A DNA stretch of 64,000 bases from Rhizobium sp. RM (lineage in GTDB: Bacteria > Pseudomonadota > Alphaproteobacteria > Rhizobiales > Rhizobiaceae). The notes below the pieces were generated by a model. It ran no database searches, was not told where the DNA came from, and was given only the letters and a program-made list of their open reading frames with translations. The position numbers and the translations under genes were made by a program. The DNA lies in assembly GCF_013390595.1 (NCBI RefSeq), contig NZ_JACAWV010000022.1, forward strand, positions 1,116,001 through 1,180,000. The letters run 5' to 3'. Position 1 is the first letter of the stretch. Each line of letters opens with the position of its first letter. This document shows positions 26,643 through 35,646 of this stretch, in pieces.

Positions 26643-27233
26643 ATGCGCTTCACGAAAACCCGCACCACTGCACGCCTCGGACTGGAAAAGATTCTTGTGC
26701 TGCTCGCAAGCCTTTTTCTGTCGGTTGCGCCTGCCGCAGCGCAGAGCAGTGACCAGTACACTTTCCAGGAGATCATCGACGCGGGGCACGGCTTCTTCGG
26801 CGAAACAACCGGTGGACTGGCCAAGGTGGTTGAACGCGCCTTTCAGCAGTACGGCCTTCCGAACGGTTACGTTCTCGGCCAGGAAGGTTCCGGCGCATTC
26901 GTCGCTGGCCTGACCTATGGTGAAGGCACGCTTTACACCAAGAACGCAGGTCAGCATCCCGTCTTCTGGCAAGGTCCGTCACTCGGTCTGGACTATGGCG
27001 GTCAGGGCACGCGCGCCATGATGCTCGTCTACAATCTGCCGGCAGTTGATGCGCTCTACCGTCGCTACGGCGGTGTCAGCGGTTCCGCCTTCATTGTCGC
27101 GGGCGTTGGCATGACCTATCTCAAAAGCTCAGACGTTACGATCGCCCCCATCCGTACCGGCATCGGCGCCCGCCTAGGCATCAATGTGGGCTATTTGAAG
27201 CTTACCCAGCAGCCAACCTGGAATCCCTTCTGA
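26643..27233 (+). CDS. eipA: Periplasmic DUF1134 protein, EipA-like
   Basis: A 196-residue exported protein. The signal peptide ends at APAAAQS, and the rest is the DUF1134 domain (YTFQEIIDAGHGFFGETTGGLAKVVERAFQQYG through VGMTYLKSSDVTIAPIRTGIGARLGINVGYLKLT). In Brucella the DUF1134 protein EipA is a periplasmic small beta-barrel needed for envelope integrity. The ATG at 26643 is chosen because it places the signal peptide at the N terminus; the frame opens at 26589. Neighbouring chpT and the CtrA-type site suggest cell-cycle control. Confidence 0.85.
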   Translation: MRFTKTRTTARLGLEKILVLLASLFLSVAPAAAQSSDQYTFQEIIDAGHGFFGETTGGLAKVVERAFQQYGLPNGYVLGQEGSGAFVAGLTYGEGTLYTKNAGQHPVFWQGPSLGLDYGGQGTRAMMLVYNLPAVDALYRRYGGVSGSAFIVAGVGMTYLKSSDVTIAPIRTGIGARLGINVGYLKLTQQPTWNPF

Positions 27234-27463
27234 TTCGCAGGCAAGCAAATCAGGGGCAAAAAACTGCATCTGCTTCGGTTATCGGGCCCCTCCCCACGGT
27301 TGCAAGAATAGCGTAGCATGTTTTCACGCCGCTCTTTCCGAGTGTAAGCAGCTTGCAACGACTATGCGTGACCCGGAAATGCGTGGAAACACAAAGAGAG
27401 AGCATTGAAGGTGGAAGCGTTTTCACCCAGAAAAATGCTCTGTAGTTTCGGAGACTGTCCCGC

Positions 27464-28642
27464 GTGATAGAATATGCCATTCTCTTTGGACTGGGTTTTC
27501 TGACCGCAACCCTGCTTGCCTTGCTGATTGCACCCGCAATCCATCGCCGCATTGTCGCTTATACGGAAAACCGTCTGCGCGCGACGATGCCCATCAGCCC
27601 GCAGGAAGTTCGCGCCCAGAAAGATATGGCGCGTGCCCTTTATGCGGCCGAAAACGCCAAGGTTCGCCAGGAACTCGACACCGAACGCGAGAAGAACACC
27701 TCACTCAGACTGGCCAACGAAGCCGCCTCCAGCGATGCGTATCGCCTTGGTGAGCAAAACCGTGGCCTGTCGGTAAAAATCGAGGAACTGACGCTCGAAA
27801 TCGACGAGTTGCGATCCGCACTCGATCAGAACGAGGAAAACATGGCCCGCCTGCAAGCCGGGCTTTCCGAGCATCAGGAAACGGCCAATAGCCGTGCCAC
27901 CCAAATGTCGGAACTGACGGCACGCCTGACCAACCTCACCCGCGAACTGGACGATTCCAAGATACTTGCCGCCACCCGCGACATTGAGGCCGAGCAGGCA
28001 AAACAGAGCGCGTCCCGTTTCCGAAAGGAAGGCGAAACGACTGCACGCGAGCTCAAGGATGTGAGCGACCGCAATCGTGAAGCAATGACAGCCGTGGCGC
28101 GTGAAAGCCGGAAGGTGACGCGTCTGGAAGAAAAACTGGCGACTGCAGTCGCCAAGAACGCTGATCTCGATACAGCGCTGACGCTCCGCCAGCAGGAAAT
28201 CGCACGTCTGAAGGAACAGCTTGCGGCAACGGGCGGCAAGACCGACGACATGGTTATCCGTTTGCCGAACCCGGCATCCAGCAAGCAGCAAGCACTCGCT
28301 GAAGCTAAAACCGCCGTGGAAGCGTCACAGCCGCCAGCAGTCGCCGAGGAAGAGGCGATCCGGCCAAGCGGCCTCGAACAGCAGATCGAAGATATCCGCA
28401 ATCAGGGCACGGCACTCACCGAGCGACTTATCAATGTTCGCGGAACAACCAATGACGAGGCAATCCGCCGCGAAATCGCTCGTATCGCTGCGCAGATGAT
28501 CGCACTTACCGCCGCGCGCGAAGGTGAAAAATCGCCGATCCCTGCGCTTCTGTCAAAGGGTGAAACAAGCTCAGGACGTGACAGCCTCGCGAAACGCGCG
28601 ACAACGCTGATGGAACAATCGTCCCAGTCACCTAGCGCATAA
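27464..28642 (+). CDS. Membrane-anchored coiled-coil protein of unknown function
   Basis: A 392-residue protein not recognised by name. It has one N-terminal membrane helix (residues about 3-24) followed by about 230 residues of uninterrupted coiled coil rich in Glu, Arg, Ala and Leu (about 45-275). A Pro/Ala-rich linker and a short helical C-terminal region with Ser-rich end follow. The start is a GTG at 27464 with GGAG upstream. The layout resembles envelope or division scaffolds anchored in the inner membrane with a cytosolic rod. It stands alone between the eipA-like gene and the convergent methyltransferase. Confidence 0.75.
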   Translation: MIEYAILFGLGFLTATLLALLIAPAIHRRIVAYTENRLRATMPISPQEVRAQKDMARALYAAENAKVRQELDTEREKNTSLRLANEAASSDAYRLGEQNRGLSVKIEELTLEIDELRSALDQNEENMARLQAGLSEHQETANSRATQMSELTARLTNLTRELDDSKILAATRDIEAEQAKQSASRFRKEGETTARELKDVSDRNREAMTAVARESRKVTRLEEKLATAVAKNADLDTALTLRQQEIARLKEQLAATGGKTDDMVIRLPNPASSKQQALAEAKTAVEASQPPAVAEEEAIRPSGLEQQIEDIRNQGTALTERLINVRGTTNDEAIRREIARIAAQMIALTAAREGEKSPIPALLSKGETSSGRDSLAKRATTLMEQSSQSPSA

Positions 28643-28650
28643 AAATCAGC

Positions 28651-29505
28651 TTATATGCGCCCGATTGCGCCGGCCATCTGGTAGAGAGCAAGACCGGATG
28701 CTGTTCCCGCATTCAGACTGTCGAGTTGCGCTGACTGCGCAATGCGTGCCGTATGAAACCGCGAAAGCACTGATTGCGGCAATCCGTCGCCCTCAGTACC
28801 GATGACCAGCGCCATGCGTTCAGATCTAGGAATTTGCCGTATCTCGGTTTCGCCATTCGGCGACAGGCTCCATATGGCAAAACCGGCAGCCGCCAACCTC
28901 TCCAGCATATCGACCGCATCACCACCGCGATGATAAGGAACGGCAAGCACCGACCCGACGGAGACACGCAATGCCTTTCGGTAGAGCGGGTCGCAGGAGG
29001 TACCGTCCAACAGGACCGCGTCGGCATGGAAAGCCGCCGCATTCCGGAACATTGCGCCCATGTTGTCGTGATTGGAAATACCGCATCCCACCAAAACCAG
29101 CGATGATGCGGGCAGTCGGGAGATAAGATCATCGGACGATGCGTCACCGACGCGACGGCCGAGCGCCAGAATGCCACGATGCAAATGGAAACCTGCAATG
29201 GCATCCAGGACAGGAGCCTCGGCGACGTAAACCGGCACATCGACGGGAAATTCAGCCAGAATATTGGCAACACCCGAAAGCCGGTTCTTGAGAATAAGGA
29301 TGCTCTCTGCCGCAAAGGCACCCTGCGCCTTGTGAGCTGCCGCCAGCATACGAAGCACGACCGTGCCTTCGGCAATGAAGCGCCCTTGCCTGCCGGTCAG
29401 ATCGCGCTCGCGGATATCGCGAAATGCAGCAATGCGCGGATCGTCAGGATCTTCAATAGGGATCAGCACATGGCCATCCGGCAGGTCTGCGCTTTTACTG
29501 GCCAT
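28651..29505 (-). CDS. TrmH/SpoU-family RNA methyltransferase
   Basis: A 284-residue SPOUT-fold 2'-O-ribose methyltransferase. The N-terminal RNA-binding part (RDIRERDLTGRQGRFIAEGTVVLRML) is the SpoU substrate-binding domain. The catalytic domain has motif 1 GISNHDNMGAMFRNAAAF, motif 2 MALVIGTEGDGLP and motif 3 SLNAGTASGLALYQM, which form the knotted SAM site. The ATG at 29505 was chosen over a frame opening at 29748 that lies inside the next gene. It overlaps that gene by 11 nt. The exact rRNA or tRNA target is not clear. Confidence 0.88.
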   Translation of the reverse strand: MASKSADLPDGHVLIPIEDPDDPRIAAFRDIRERDLTGRQGRFIAEGTVVLRMLAAAHKAQGAFAAESILILKNRLSGVANILAEFPVDVPVYVAEAPVLDAIAGFHLHRGILALGRRVGDASSDDLISRLPASSLVLVGCGISNHDNMGAMFRNAAAFHADAVLLDGTSCDPLYRKALRVSVGSVLAVPYHRGGDAVDMLERLAAAGFAIWSLSPNGETEIRQIPRSERMALVIGTEGDGLPQSVLSRFHTARIAQSAQLDSLNAGTASGLALYQMAGAIGRI

Positions 29506-29887
29506 CGACCGTAACATCGGCGATGAAGCGACCGGCAGCGACGTTGTAAACGAGTGCCTTGCGCGTTCCGTTGGCGAGCCGTCCGTAAAACAGCATGTCA
29601 CCGCCGGAATAGCTGACGTTTTCAATCGTAAAGCCCTGCGGCAAGCTTGCCGTAGCGGCAACGGGACCATCAGAGGGAACTGCCATTGTCTGGCCCTGCG
29701 TCTGCGCCACCGGAGCGGGCTTCGACGGCCCCATCGCCTTGTAGACAACCGCGCCGAACACAGCCATAAGGCTGATAAACATCACGGAGCCCGACACGAT
29801 CTGCAAACGGATCATCTTGCGGCGAACTTTTTCCATGGCCGGGTCTAACGGCTTGTCTTCCTGTTCGTCTTGCTCGACCTGCGTCAT
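29495..29887 (-). CDS. Small single-pass membrane protein of unknown function
   Basis: A 130-residue protein with an acidic, charged N terminus (MTQVEQDEQEDKPLDPAMEKVRRKM), one membrane helix at about residues 28-50 (LQIVSGSVMFISLMAVFGAVVY) and an about 75-residue periplasmic C-terminal domain. I recognise no named domain. The TrmH-type gene overlaps its end, so they form an operon, and it is divergent from the pseudouridine synthase gene. Confidence 0.75.
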   Translation of the reverse strand: MTQVEQDEQEDKPLDPAMEKVRRKMIRLQIVSGSVMFISLMAVFGAVVYKAMGPSKPAPVAQTQGQTMAVPSDGPVAATASLPQGFTIENVSYSGGDMLFYGRLANGTRKALVYNVAAGRFIADVTVDGQ

Positions 29888-29925
29888 CGGGTTCCCTGAA
29901 ATGCTGTTGGATCGGAAAAATAAGA

Positions 29926-30960
29926 ATGAACGACCCCTTTAAACAAGGCGACGACGCAAGGAAAGTCCTGATTGCCGGGGAAGATGCCGAAGGGCGCCTT
30001 GATTCATGGCTGGCGACCGAAGTCGGCGGCGACTTGTCGCGAAGCCGCCTCAAGGCACTGATCGAGCAAGGGGCGGTATCCGTAAACGGCAAACCCATTA
30101 CCGAACCCAAAAAGAAGGTCCATCCCGGTGACCGGATCGAGATTTCCATGCCGGAGCCGGAAGATCCCGAACCGAAGGGCGAGGATATTCCGCTCAACGT
30201 CGAATATGAAGATGACGATCTGATCGTGCTCGTCAAACCCGCAGGGCTGGTGGTGCATCCCGGTGCTGGCAACTGGACGGGAACGCTCGTCAACGCCCTC
30301 ATCCATCATTGCGGTGACAGTCTCTCCGGCATTGGTGGTGTCAAACGTCCCGGTATCGTGCATCGACTGGACAAGGAAACCTCTGGTGTCATGGTCGTGG
30401 CCAAGAATGACGCTGCGCATCGACATCTTGCTGCGCAATTTGCCGACCATGGCCGCACCGGCCCGCTTGAGCGCGCCTACAAGGCCATTGTATGGGGTCG
30501 TCCCAAAACCCTGCGCGGCACGATCGATGCCGCTTTGGGACGGTCATCCGACCGCACCAAACGGGCCGTCAAGAACGAGCACGCCGATGACGCCCGCGAG
30601 GCAATCACCCACTACGAGGTCATCGAGCGGTTTCATGAGCGGCCGGATGCAACCTGCCTTGCCTCGATGGTGGAATGCCGCCTCGAAACCGGCCGCACGC
30701 ATCAGATCCGCGTGCACATGGCGCACATTGGTCACCCATTGATCGGTGATCCTGAATATGGGGCAGCCTACCGCACCAAGGCAAACCTGCTGGAAGAACC
30801 GGCAAAGAGCATTGTCGGTCGTTTCCCGCGTCAGGCCCTGCATGCTTATCTTCTTGCATTTGAACATCCACGCACCGGTGAGGTGATGGAATTCGAGACT
30901 GATATGCCCGATGACATGGAAGAACTGTCCAACGCGCTGCGCGGCCACGAACACCCGTAA
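29926..30960 (+). CDS. RluA-family 23S rRNA/tRNA pseudouridine synthase (RluC/RluD-like)
   Basis: Converts specific uridines to pseudouridine in structured RNA. Residues about 20-75 are an S4 RNA-binding domain (RLDSWLATEVGGDLSRSRLKALIEQGAVSVNG). The catalytic Asp is D149 in the family motif GIVHRLDKETSGVMVVAK, and the C-terminal ECRLETGRTHQIRVHMAHIGHPLIGD is the second family signature. At 344 residues it fits RluC/RluD; which of the two cannot be settled by eye. Confidence 0.9.
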   Translation: MNDPFKQGDDARKVLIAGEDAEGRLDSWLATEVGGDLSRSRLKALIEQGAVSVNGKPITEPKKKVHPGDRIEISMPEPEDPEPKGEDIPLNVEYEDDDLIVLVKPAGLVVHPGAGNWTGTLVNALIHHCGDSLSGIGGVKRPGIVHRLDKETSGVMVVAKNDAAHRHLAAQFADHGRTGPLERAYKAIVWGRPKTLRGTIDAALGRSSDRTKRAVKNEHADDAREAITHYEVIERFHERPDATCLASMVECRLETGRTHQIRVHMAHIGHPLIGDPEYGAAYRTKANLLEEPAKSIVGRFPRQALHAYLLAFEHPRTGEVMEFETDMPDDMEELSNALRGHEHP

Positions 30961-30990
30961 CTGCTTGCTCCTTCCGACGAAACAGCGACA

Positions 30991-31028
30991 GGCGGGCATG
31001 GCAAAGGCTGAAAAATGCCTTGCCCGCC
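30991..31028 (+). terminator. Hairpin downstream of the pseudouridine synthase gene
   Basis: GGCGGGC pairs with GCCCGCC, with an inner AAGGC/GCCTT helix and an 8-nt loop, followed by ATCTTT. It starts 30 bp past the stop. A plausible but T-poor terminator. Confidence 0.5.
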
Positions 31029-31253
31029 ATCTTTGCGAAACCTTGGATAATAAAGACAGTTTTCGCTTTTCCCTATATTTTGCAGGCGGTCTCGTTTCCG
31101 GACCGCCCCAATTTCGCTTCAATCATTGCACCTTTTCATAGCTGCACCACATGCGATTGACTGGTTCGGCCAGCAATCATCACACCGGCATGTGTCCGCC
31201 GAAACCCGCCTGCAGGGCGCCCGTGAAACGACGGGAGACGGAAATGATTGCAC

Positions 31254-32078
31254 ATGAACAGCGATGAACGCCGCTTCATATTTCAGGATCTGCGGACGGT
31301 GGAGGGATATATCGATCCTCCCGATGCGCTCGTTTTCAAAGCCTTGCTGCAAGCTCAGACCGCAAGCGCCCTTGGTGGTGGCATGGCAGATATCGGCGTG
31401 TTTTACGGTCGCTCCTATTTTCTGTTGCAGCGGTTCGCGGCCGAGGGTGAAAAGGTTCTGGGGATTGACCTCTTCGAACTCGACCCGCCCGCCGATGGCA
31501 GCCTTGACCAGTATCGGCGCTTTCTTGACAACGGCCAGCGCCTTGGACAGCCGGTCGATGAAGACCTCATCATTCGCGGCGACAGCACGCGACTGAATGC
31601 CAGCGACATCACCGAACGGGTTGGTCCGGTACGCTTCTTCAGCATCGACGGGGGTCATCATCTGCATCATGTCATGGCAGACGCGAGACTTGCGATGGAA
31701 GCGATCGCCGACCACGGTATCATTGTTTTTGACGATACCTTCAATCCCGCCTGGCCTGAAGTTACAGTCGGAATGGCCGACTTCCTTCGCACCCACGGGC
31801 ACAATCTCGTTTGCTTCTGCATGACGAAATACAAGACTTATGTGTGCCGCCGCGAATTTCACGCGCATTACGAACATGTCATCGCCAATGCACCGGATTT
31901 GCGTACGCTACATCACGCCGAAACGCAGTTTCTTGGCTCAAAGATTGCGCGCCTCCACAATCCCATGCGGCGGCGGGTCATGTACGAATTGATGGTTCGC
32001 TCCGGACTTGGAAATTTTTCGGAACGAATCTATCGGAGCGGGGTTAAGGACAGCACAGAGGATGTCGTAACGATGTAA
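31254..32078 (+). CDS. Class I SAM-dependent methyltransferase-like protein
   Basis: A 274-residue protein with a Rossmann methyltransferase layout of the Methyltransf_24 kind. GGGMADIGVFYGRSYFLLQ is the SAM-binding loop region, VLGIDLFELD carries the acidic residue after strand 2, and VRFFSIDGGHHLHHVMADARLAMEAIADHGIIVFDD resembles the post-catalytic region of O-methyltransferases and glycan-related methyltransferases. The ATG at 31254 is used; a TTG at 31248 is possible. It precedes rpoH in the same direction but with a 165-bp gap. Substrate unknown. Confidence 0.75.
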   Translation: MNSDERRFIFQDLRTVEGYIDPPDALVFKALLQAQTASALGGGMADIGVFYGRSYFLLQRFAAEGEKVLGIDLFELDPPADGSLDQYRRFLDNGQRLGQPVDEDLIIRGDSTRLNASDITERVGPVRFFSIDGGHHLHHVMADARLAMEAIADHGIIVFDDTFNPAWPEVTVGMADFLRTHGHNLVCFCMTKYKTYVCRREFHAHYEHVIANAPDLRTLHHAETQFLGSKIARLHNPMRRRVMYELMVRSGLGNFSERIYRSGVKDSTEDVVTM

Positions 32079-32243
32079 CGCGCGTGTGATCGTGGCTGCC
32101 GCTTGAAATGCTGCAGCCGCGTACATATCTGACATCTGGGTTCGTGCGGGGTCGATAATGATCCGCCACGACGGCATGCCTGACGTGGGACGTTAAACGT
32201 CGAAAAAGGGTGCCGCCACAGACCAAAGATAAGGGGGTGCTAT

Positions 32244-33146
32244 ATGGCCCGCAACAGTTTGCCTTCCATTACAGCCGGTGAAGCCGGTCTTAACAGATAT
32301 CTCGATGAAATCCGCAAGTTCCCGATGCTGGAGCCGCAGGAAGAATACATGCTCGGCAAGCGTTACGCCGAACATGGCGACCGTGATGCCGCGCACAGGC
32401 TGGTTACCAGCCACCTGCGCCTCGTCGCCAAGATTGCCATGGGTTATCGCGGCTACGGCCTGCCGATCGGTGAAGTCGTGTCCGAGGGTAACGTCGGCCT
32501 GATGCAGGCGGTCAAGAAGTTTGATCCGGAGCGTGGTTTCCGTTTGGCGACCTATGCAATGTGGTGGATCAAGGCTTCGATCCAGGAGTATATCCTGCGT
32601 TCGTGGTCCCTGGTGAAGATGGGTACGACAGCCAACCAGAAGCGCCTGTTCTTCAACCTGCGCCGTCTGAAGGGTCGTATCCAGGCCATCGATGATGGCG
32701 ATCTGAAGCCGGAGCACGTCAAGGAAATCGCCACGAAGCTCCAGGTTTCGGAAGAAGAAGTCATCTCGATGAACCGCCGTCTGCATGGCGACGCGTCGCT
32801 GAATGCCCCGATCAAGGCGTCAGAAGGCGAATCCGGCCAGTGGCAGGATTGGCTCGTGGACGACCACGACAGCCAGGAAGCCGTGTTGATCGAGCAGGAC
32901 GAACTGGAAACCCGTCGTCGCATGCTGGCCAAGGCCATGGGTGTGTTGAACGAGCGCGAACGACGCATCTTCGAGGCTCGACGCCTTGCCGAAGAGCCGG
33001 TGACACTGGAAGAGCTGTCTTCCGAGTTCGACATCAGCCGCGAGCGTGTTCGTCAGATCGAGGTTCGCGCCTTCGAAAAGGTTCAGGAAGCGGTTCAGAA
33101 AGAAGCGCTGGAAGCCGCCCGCGCCCTTCGCGTGGTCGATGCCTGA
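32244..33146 (+). CDS. rpoH: Heat-shock sigma factor RpoH (sigma-32)
   Basis: Alternative sigma factor of 300 residues that directs RNA polymerase to heat-shock promoters. Region 2 contains GEVVSEGNVGLMQAVKKFDPERGFRLATYAMWWIKASIQEYIL, immediately followed by the RpoH box NQKRLFFNLRRLK that separates RpoH from RpoD. Region 4 is EEPVTLEELSSEFDISRERVRQIEVRAFEKV. AAGGGGG precedes the ATG. A 13-bp palindrome GACGTT-A-AACGTC lies about 43 bp upstream. Rhizobiaceae often carry more than one rpoH; this resembles the main RpoH1 type. Confidence 0.95.
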   Translation: MARNSLPSITAGEAGLNRYLDEIRKFPMLEPQEEYMLGKRYAEHGDRDAAHRLVTSHLRLVAKIAMGYRGYGLPIGEVVSEGNVGLMQAVKKFDPERGFRLATYAMWWIKASIQEYILRSWSLVKMGTTANQKRLFFNLRRLKGRIQAIDDGDLKPEHVKEIATKLQVSEEEVISMNRRLHGDASLNAPIKASEGESGQWQDWLVDDHDSQEAVLIEQDELETRRRMLAKAMGVLNERERRIFEARRLAEEPVTLEELSSEFDISRERVRQIEVRAFEKVQEAVQKEALEAARALRVVDA

Positions 33147-33177
33147 TATCATCACAGCGATCGACATGAAAAATTGG

Positions 33178-33208
33178 AGCCCACAGATCGAAAGATCTGT
33201 GGGCTTTT
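33178..33208 (+). terminator. Rho-independent terminator of rpoH
   Basis: A 12-bp perfect stem (AGCCCACAGATC with its complement) capped by a GAAA tetraloop and followed by TTTC, 32 bp after the rpoH stop. Confidence 0.93.
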
Positions 33209-33287
33209 CGTTGTATCCTTCACAACATCCGCAAACAAAAAAGGAGCCGCCTCAGGCAGCCCCTTTTTCTTGTCTCTGGTAGCGCCC

Positions 33288-35576
33288 TTACTGACCCGTC
33301 GCAGGCGCGGCTGCAGCCCAGTCGCGAAGGGCAGCATCAAACGCAGCGATGCCTTCCGGTCCCTTTTGCAGGGTCAGCAAAGCACGGCGACCGTTGCGAT
33401 AGGACACTGGAATGTCGATCCAGTTGCGGCTCTTCAACAGTTCGAGGTTGGTTTTCATCGCGTCAGGGAAGTCATTGAGCGCGATCATGTGGAAATCATC
33501 GGTGATCTTGGCCGGAACCGCGATCAGCGCGTTACCACGATCCTGCTCCGTGCTCTTCATCGCGATACGCTGAACGCTGTCGATCGCGCCGCCTTCAAAT
33601 CCAGGCGCAACCGAGAAGACGATCTCGATCAGATGGCTGGCTGGCAACGACGGATCGGTGTTGCGCTTGAAGGTGATAAGCGCGCTCAAACCGCGACCGG
33701 GAACAGTAATCTGCCCCTGTACAGTCGGAGACGGTCGGCCTTCACTGTCGTTTTCCTGCTGCAATGTCCACGCAACCGAACCCTGGATCGCGGTTGGTAC
33801 CGTCTGGCCCAGCACTTCCTCATACAGGAACATGCGCTCGCCACCGGCAACAGCACCGGGCTGGGCAGGCGTCGCTGGCGTTCCGGCCGGCGCAGCACCA
33901 TTGGCCGCAGGTGTCTCGGTTGTCGCTGGCGGAGCAACGTTCTGCTCGTAGACAGACTGGCCTTCCGCCGTCACCGGCTGACCGTTTCCACCAGCAGCCG
34001 GGCCCTCGTCACGCTCGGTCCCATCGGCCATTAGGCGCTGGGTGAACTTCGTGCCGGTGACAGAACCGTCGTCGCCGGAAGGTTGAGCCTGATTGTTTGC
34101 CGTCTGCTGTCCGGCAGCCGGTGGCTGCTGCGTCGCCGGAGGCGTGGGTGTCTGCGTCTGGGCAGAGTCGGTGGAAGGCGCAGATGTCTCGCCATTGCCG
34201 TTGCCTGCTGATTGGACCAGCCCGCCGACCATGTCGTTCAGAGCGTCGCGGTTCATCCAGAGGGCATAACCGCCGCCAGCCAGAAGGCCCGCGCCAACCA
34301 GAGCAAGCACGACCGCCGCATAGTTCCGGCGCGGCTTCTTCTTGACCATATAGGCAGGCGTTGCAGCACTGGCGCCGACGCTGGGGGCCTCATCCGAAGC
34401 TGCGCGGTTCGACGACGACGCGCCATCATAACCAATCAACTCATCCAGATCATCCCAAGGGGTGCGCTCTTTATTGTCCTTGCCGTCCTTCGGTGCTTCG
34501 AAGGGATCATCATTGGCGCGCGGCATTGCCGACGTGCGCTCTGCCGGAAGGTCGATATCCGTGTCCTGGAAGTAGGTAGAGAAATCCTCCACCACGGCAG
34601 CTTTTTTCGGCGGCGTTTCAGGCTCATGCCGCGTTTCGGCATAGTCTTGACCTCCACCGAAGACAGGATCGTGATCGACATCGGCACGATGATCGGCGTA
34701 GCCGTGCTCGTCGCGCTTCTCGGGCTCGAACGCGACGACCGGTGCTGCAGCATAGGGGTGATGCCCAGCCTGGTTACGATCTTCGTATTCGTCCTCAGGC
34801 AAGTCTTCGGCGCCGTGAGGCTGCTGATCATCCTCAGTCGCCTCGTCAAGCTTGCGCCAGTCGTCCTCGTCAACGGGTTGCGCCCAATGTGCCGGAACGG
34901 ATTCGTCAACAGGCGTGACCGCAGGCTCAGCCTCTACGGGATGATGATGCGCCTCTTCGTAACGCTCCTCTTCCGACGCGTAGGCGGGCTCCTCATCGGC
35001 ACGGGTGAAATAGGTGCCGATGACTTCCTGCTGCGGTTGCTCCTGCTCGGCAACGGCATGAACAGGTTCTGGAGCGTCATAAAGCTCTTCCGGCTCCTCG
35101 TAAGGAGCTTCGTTGGAGACCTCGCCGTGAGCGTGCTCTTCTTCCTCAACCGGCGCTTCATCGGCGGCAGCGACCGGCGCGGCCTCAACCGGATGAGGCT
35201 CCTCGTAGACTGGCTCGACCCGATCCGCTTCGTATTCTTCAGCGTCAGCGGAATGCGCTACCGGTTCAGCAGCAACTTCTTCTTCCGGCTCTTCGTAAGA
35301 AGGTTGATGCGCCGGCTCCACCGCCGGCGCAAAGCCTTCGTCTTCCTCTTCCAGCGCAGGCAAAGCTTCGGCGAATTCGCTTTCCACCTCAGCAATGGCG
35401 CTGTCGAGTTTGGTGATTTGCCGGCGCAGCAGTTCTTCCGGCGGGCGCGGCTTCATGTTTTCAAGCTGGCGCACGACGGCACCACGCGCCTTTTCGTAAA
35501 CCTTCGCCCGGTTTTCGGGAGTATTGTTCGCCAAGCCATCCACGGCTTTGCGAATGACCGCTACAAAATCCGCCAT
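33288..35576 (-). CDS. Large acidic single-pass membrane protein of unknown function
   Basis: A 762-residue protein. Residues about 1-65 form a predicted helical domain (MADFVAVIRKAVDGLANNTPENRAKVYEKARGAV). Residues about 70-400 are disordered, very rich in Glu, Pro, Ala and His, with many imperfect YEEPEE/PVEA repeats. One membrane helix lies at about 416-438 (NYAAVVLALVGAGLLAGGGYAL). A Pro/Thr/Gln-rich periplasmic linker and a folded C-terminal domain (about 570-762) follow, the latter with LITFKRNTDPSLPASHLIEIVF. No named family is recognised. The ATG at 35576 has GAGAAAG upstream. Same strand as purA, 70 bp after it. An envelope scaffold or tether is possible but not shown. Confidence 0.78.
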   Translation of the reverse strand: MADFVAVIRKAVDGLANNTPENRAKVYEKARGAVVRQLENMKPRPPEELLRRQITKLDSAIAEVESEFAEALPALEEEDEGFAPAVEPAHQPSYEEPEEEVAAEPVAHSADAEEYEADRVEPVYEEPHPVEAAPVAAADEAPVEEEEHAHGEVSNEAPYEEPEELYDAPEPVHAVAEQEQPQQEVIGTYFTRADEEPAYASEEERYEEAHHHPVEAEPAVTPVDESVPAHWAQPVDEDDWRKLDEATEDDQQPHGAEDLPEDEYEDRNQAGHHPYAAAPVVAFEPEKRDEHGYADHRADVDHDPVFGGGQDYAETRHEPETPPKKAAVVEDFSTYFQDTDIDLPAERTSAMPRANDDPFEAPKDGKDNKERTPWDDLDELIGYDGASSSNRAASDEAPSVGASAATPAYMVKKKPRRNYAAVVLALVGAGLLAGGGYALWMNRDALNDMVGGLVQSAGNGNGETSAPSTDSAQTQTPTPPATQQPPAAGQQTANNQAQPSGDDGSVTGTKFTQRLMADGTERDEGPAAGGNGQPVTAEGQSVYEQNVAPPATTETPAANGAAPAGTPATPAQPGAVAGGERMFLYEEVLGQTVPTAIQGSVAWTLQQENDSEGRPSPTVQGQITVPGRGLSALITFKRNTDPSLPASHLIEIVFSVAPGFEGGAIDSVQRIAMKSTEQDRGNALIAVPAKITDDFHMIALNDFPDAMKTNLELLKSRNWIDIPVSYRNGRRALLTLQKGPEGIAAFDAALRDWAAAAPATGQ

Positions 35577-35646
35577 AAGCACTTTCTCGTCGCGGCCGGC
35601 GACGTACCGGCCCGATATGGTTTATGAAACTTGATCGCTGAGGACA

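Noticed and set aside
27252-27291. AGGGGC...GCCCCT repeat after the eipA-like gene as a terminator
   Set aside because: Only 6-bp arms with a loop of about 28 nt and no T-run.
32189-32201. 13-bp palindrome GACGTT-A-AACGTC upstream of rpoH as a separate operator
   Set aside because: Short, single copy and without a known match. It is mentioned in the rpoH entry but is not strong enough for a feature of its own.
34212-35627. 471-codon plus-strand frame opposite the acidic membrane protein
   Set aside because: It is long because the opposite strand is Glu/Pro-rich and low in stop complements. Its product is a leucine/arginine-rich stretch with no family signature and no ribosome-binding site.
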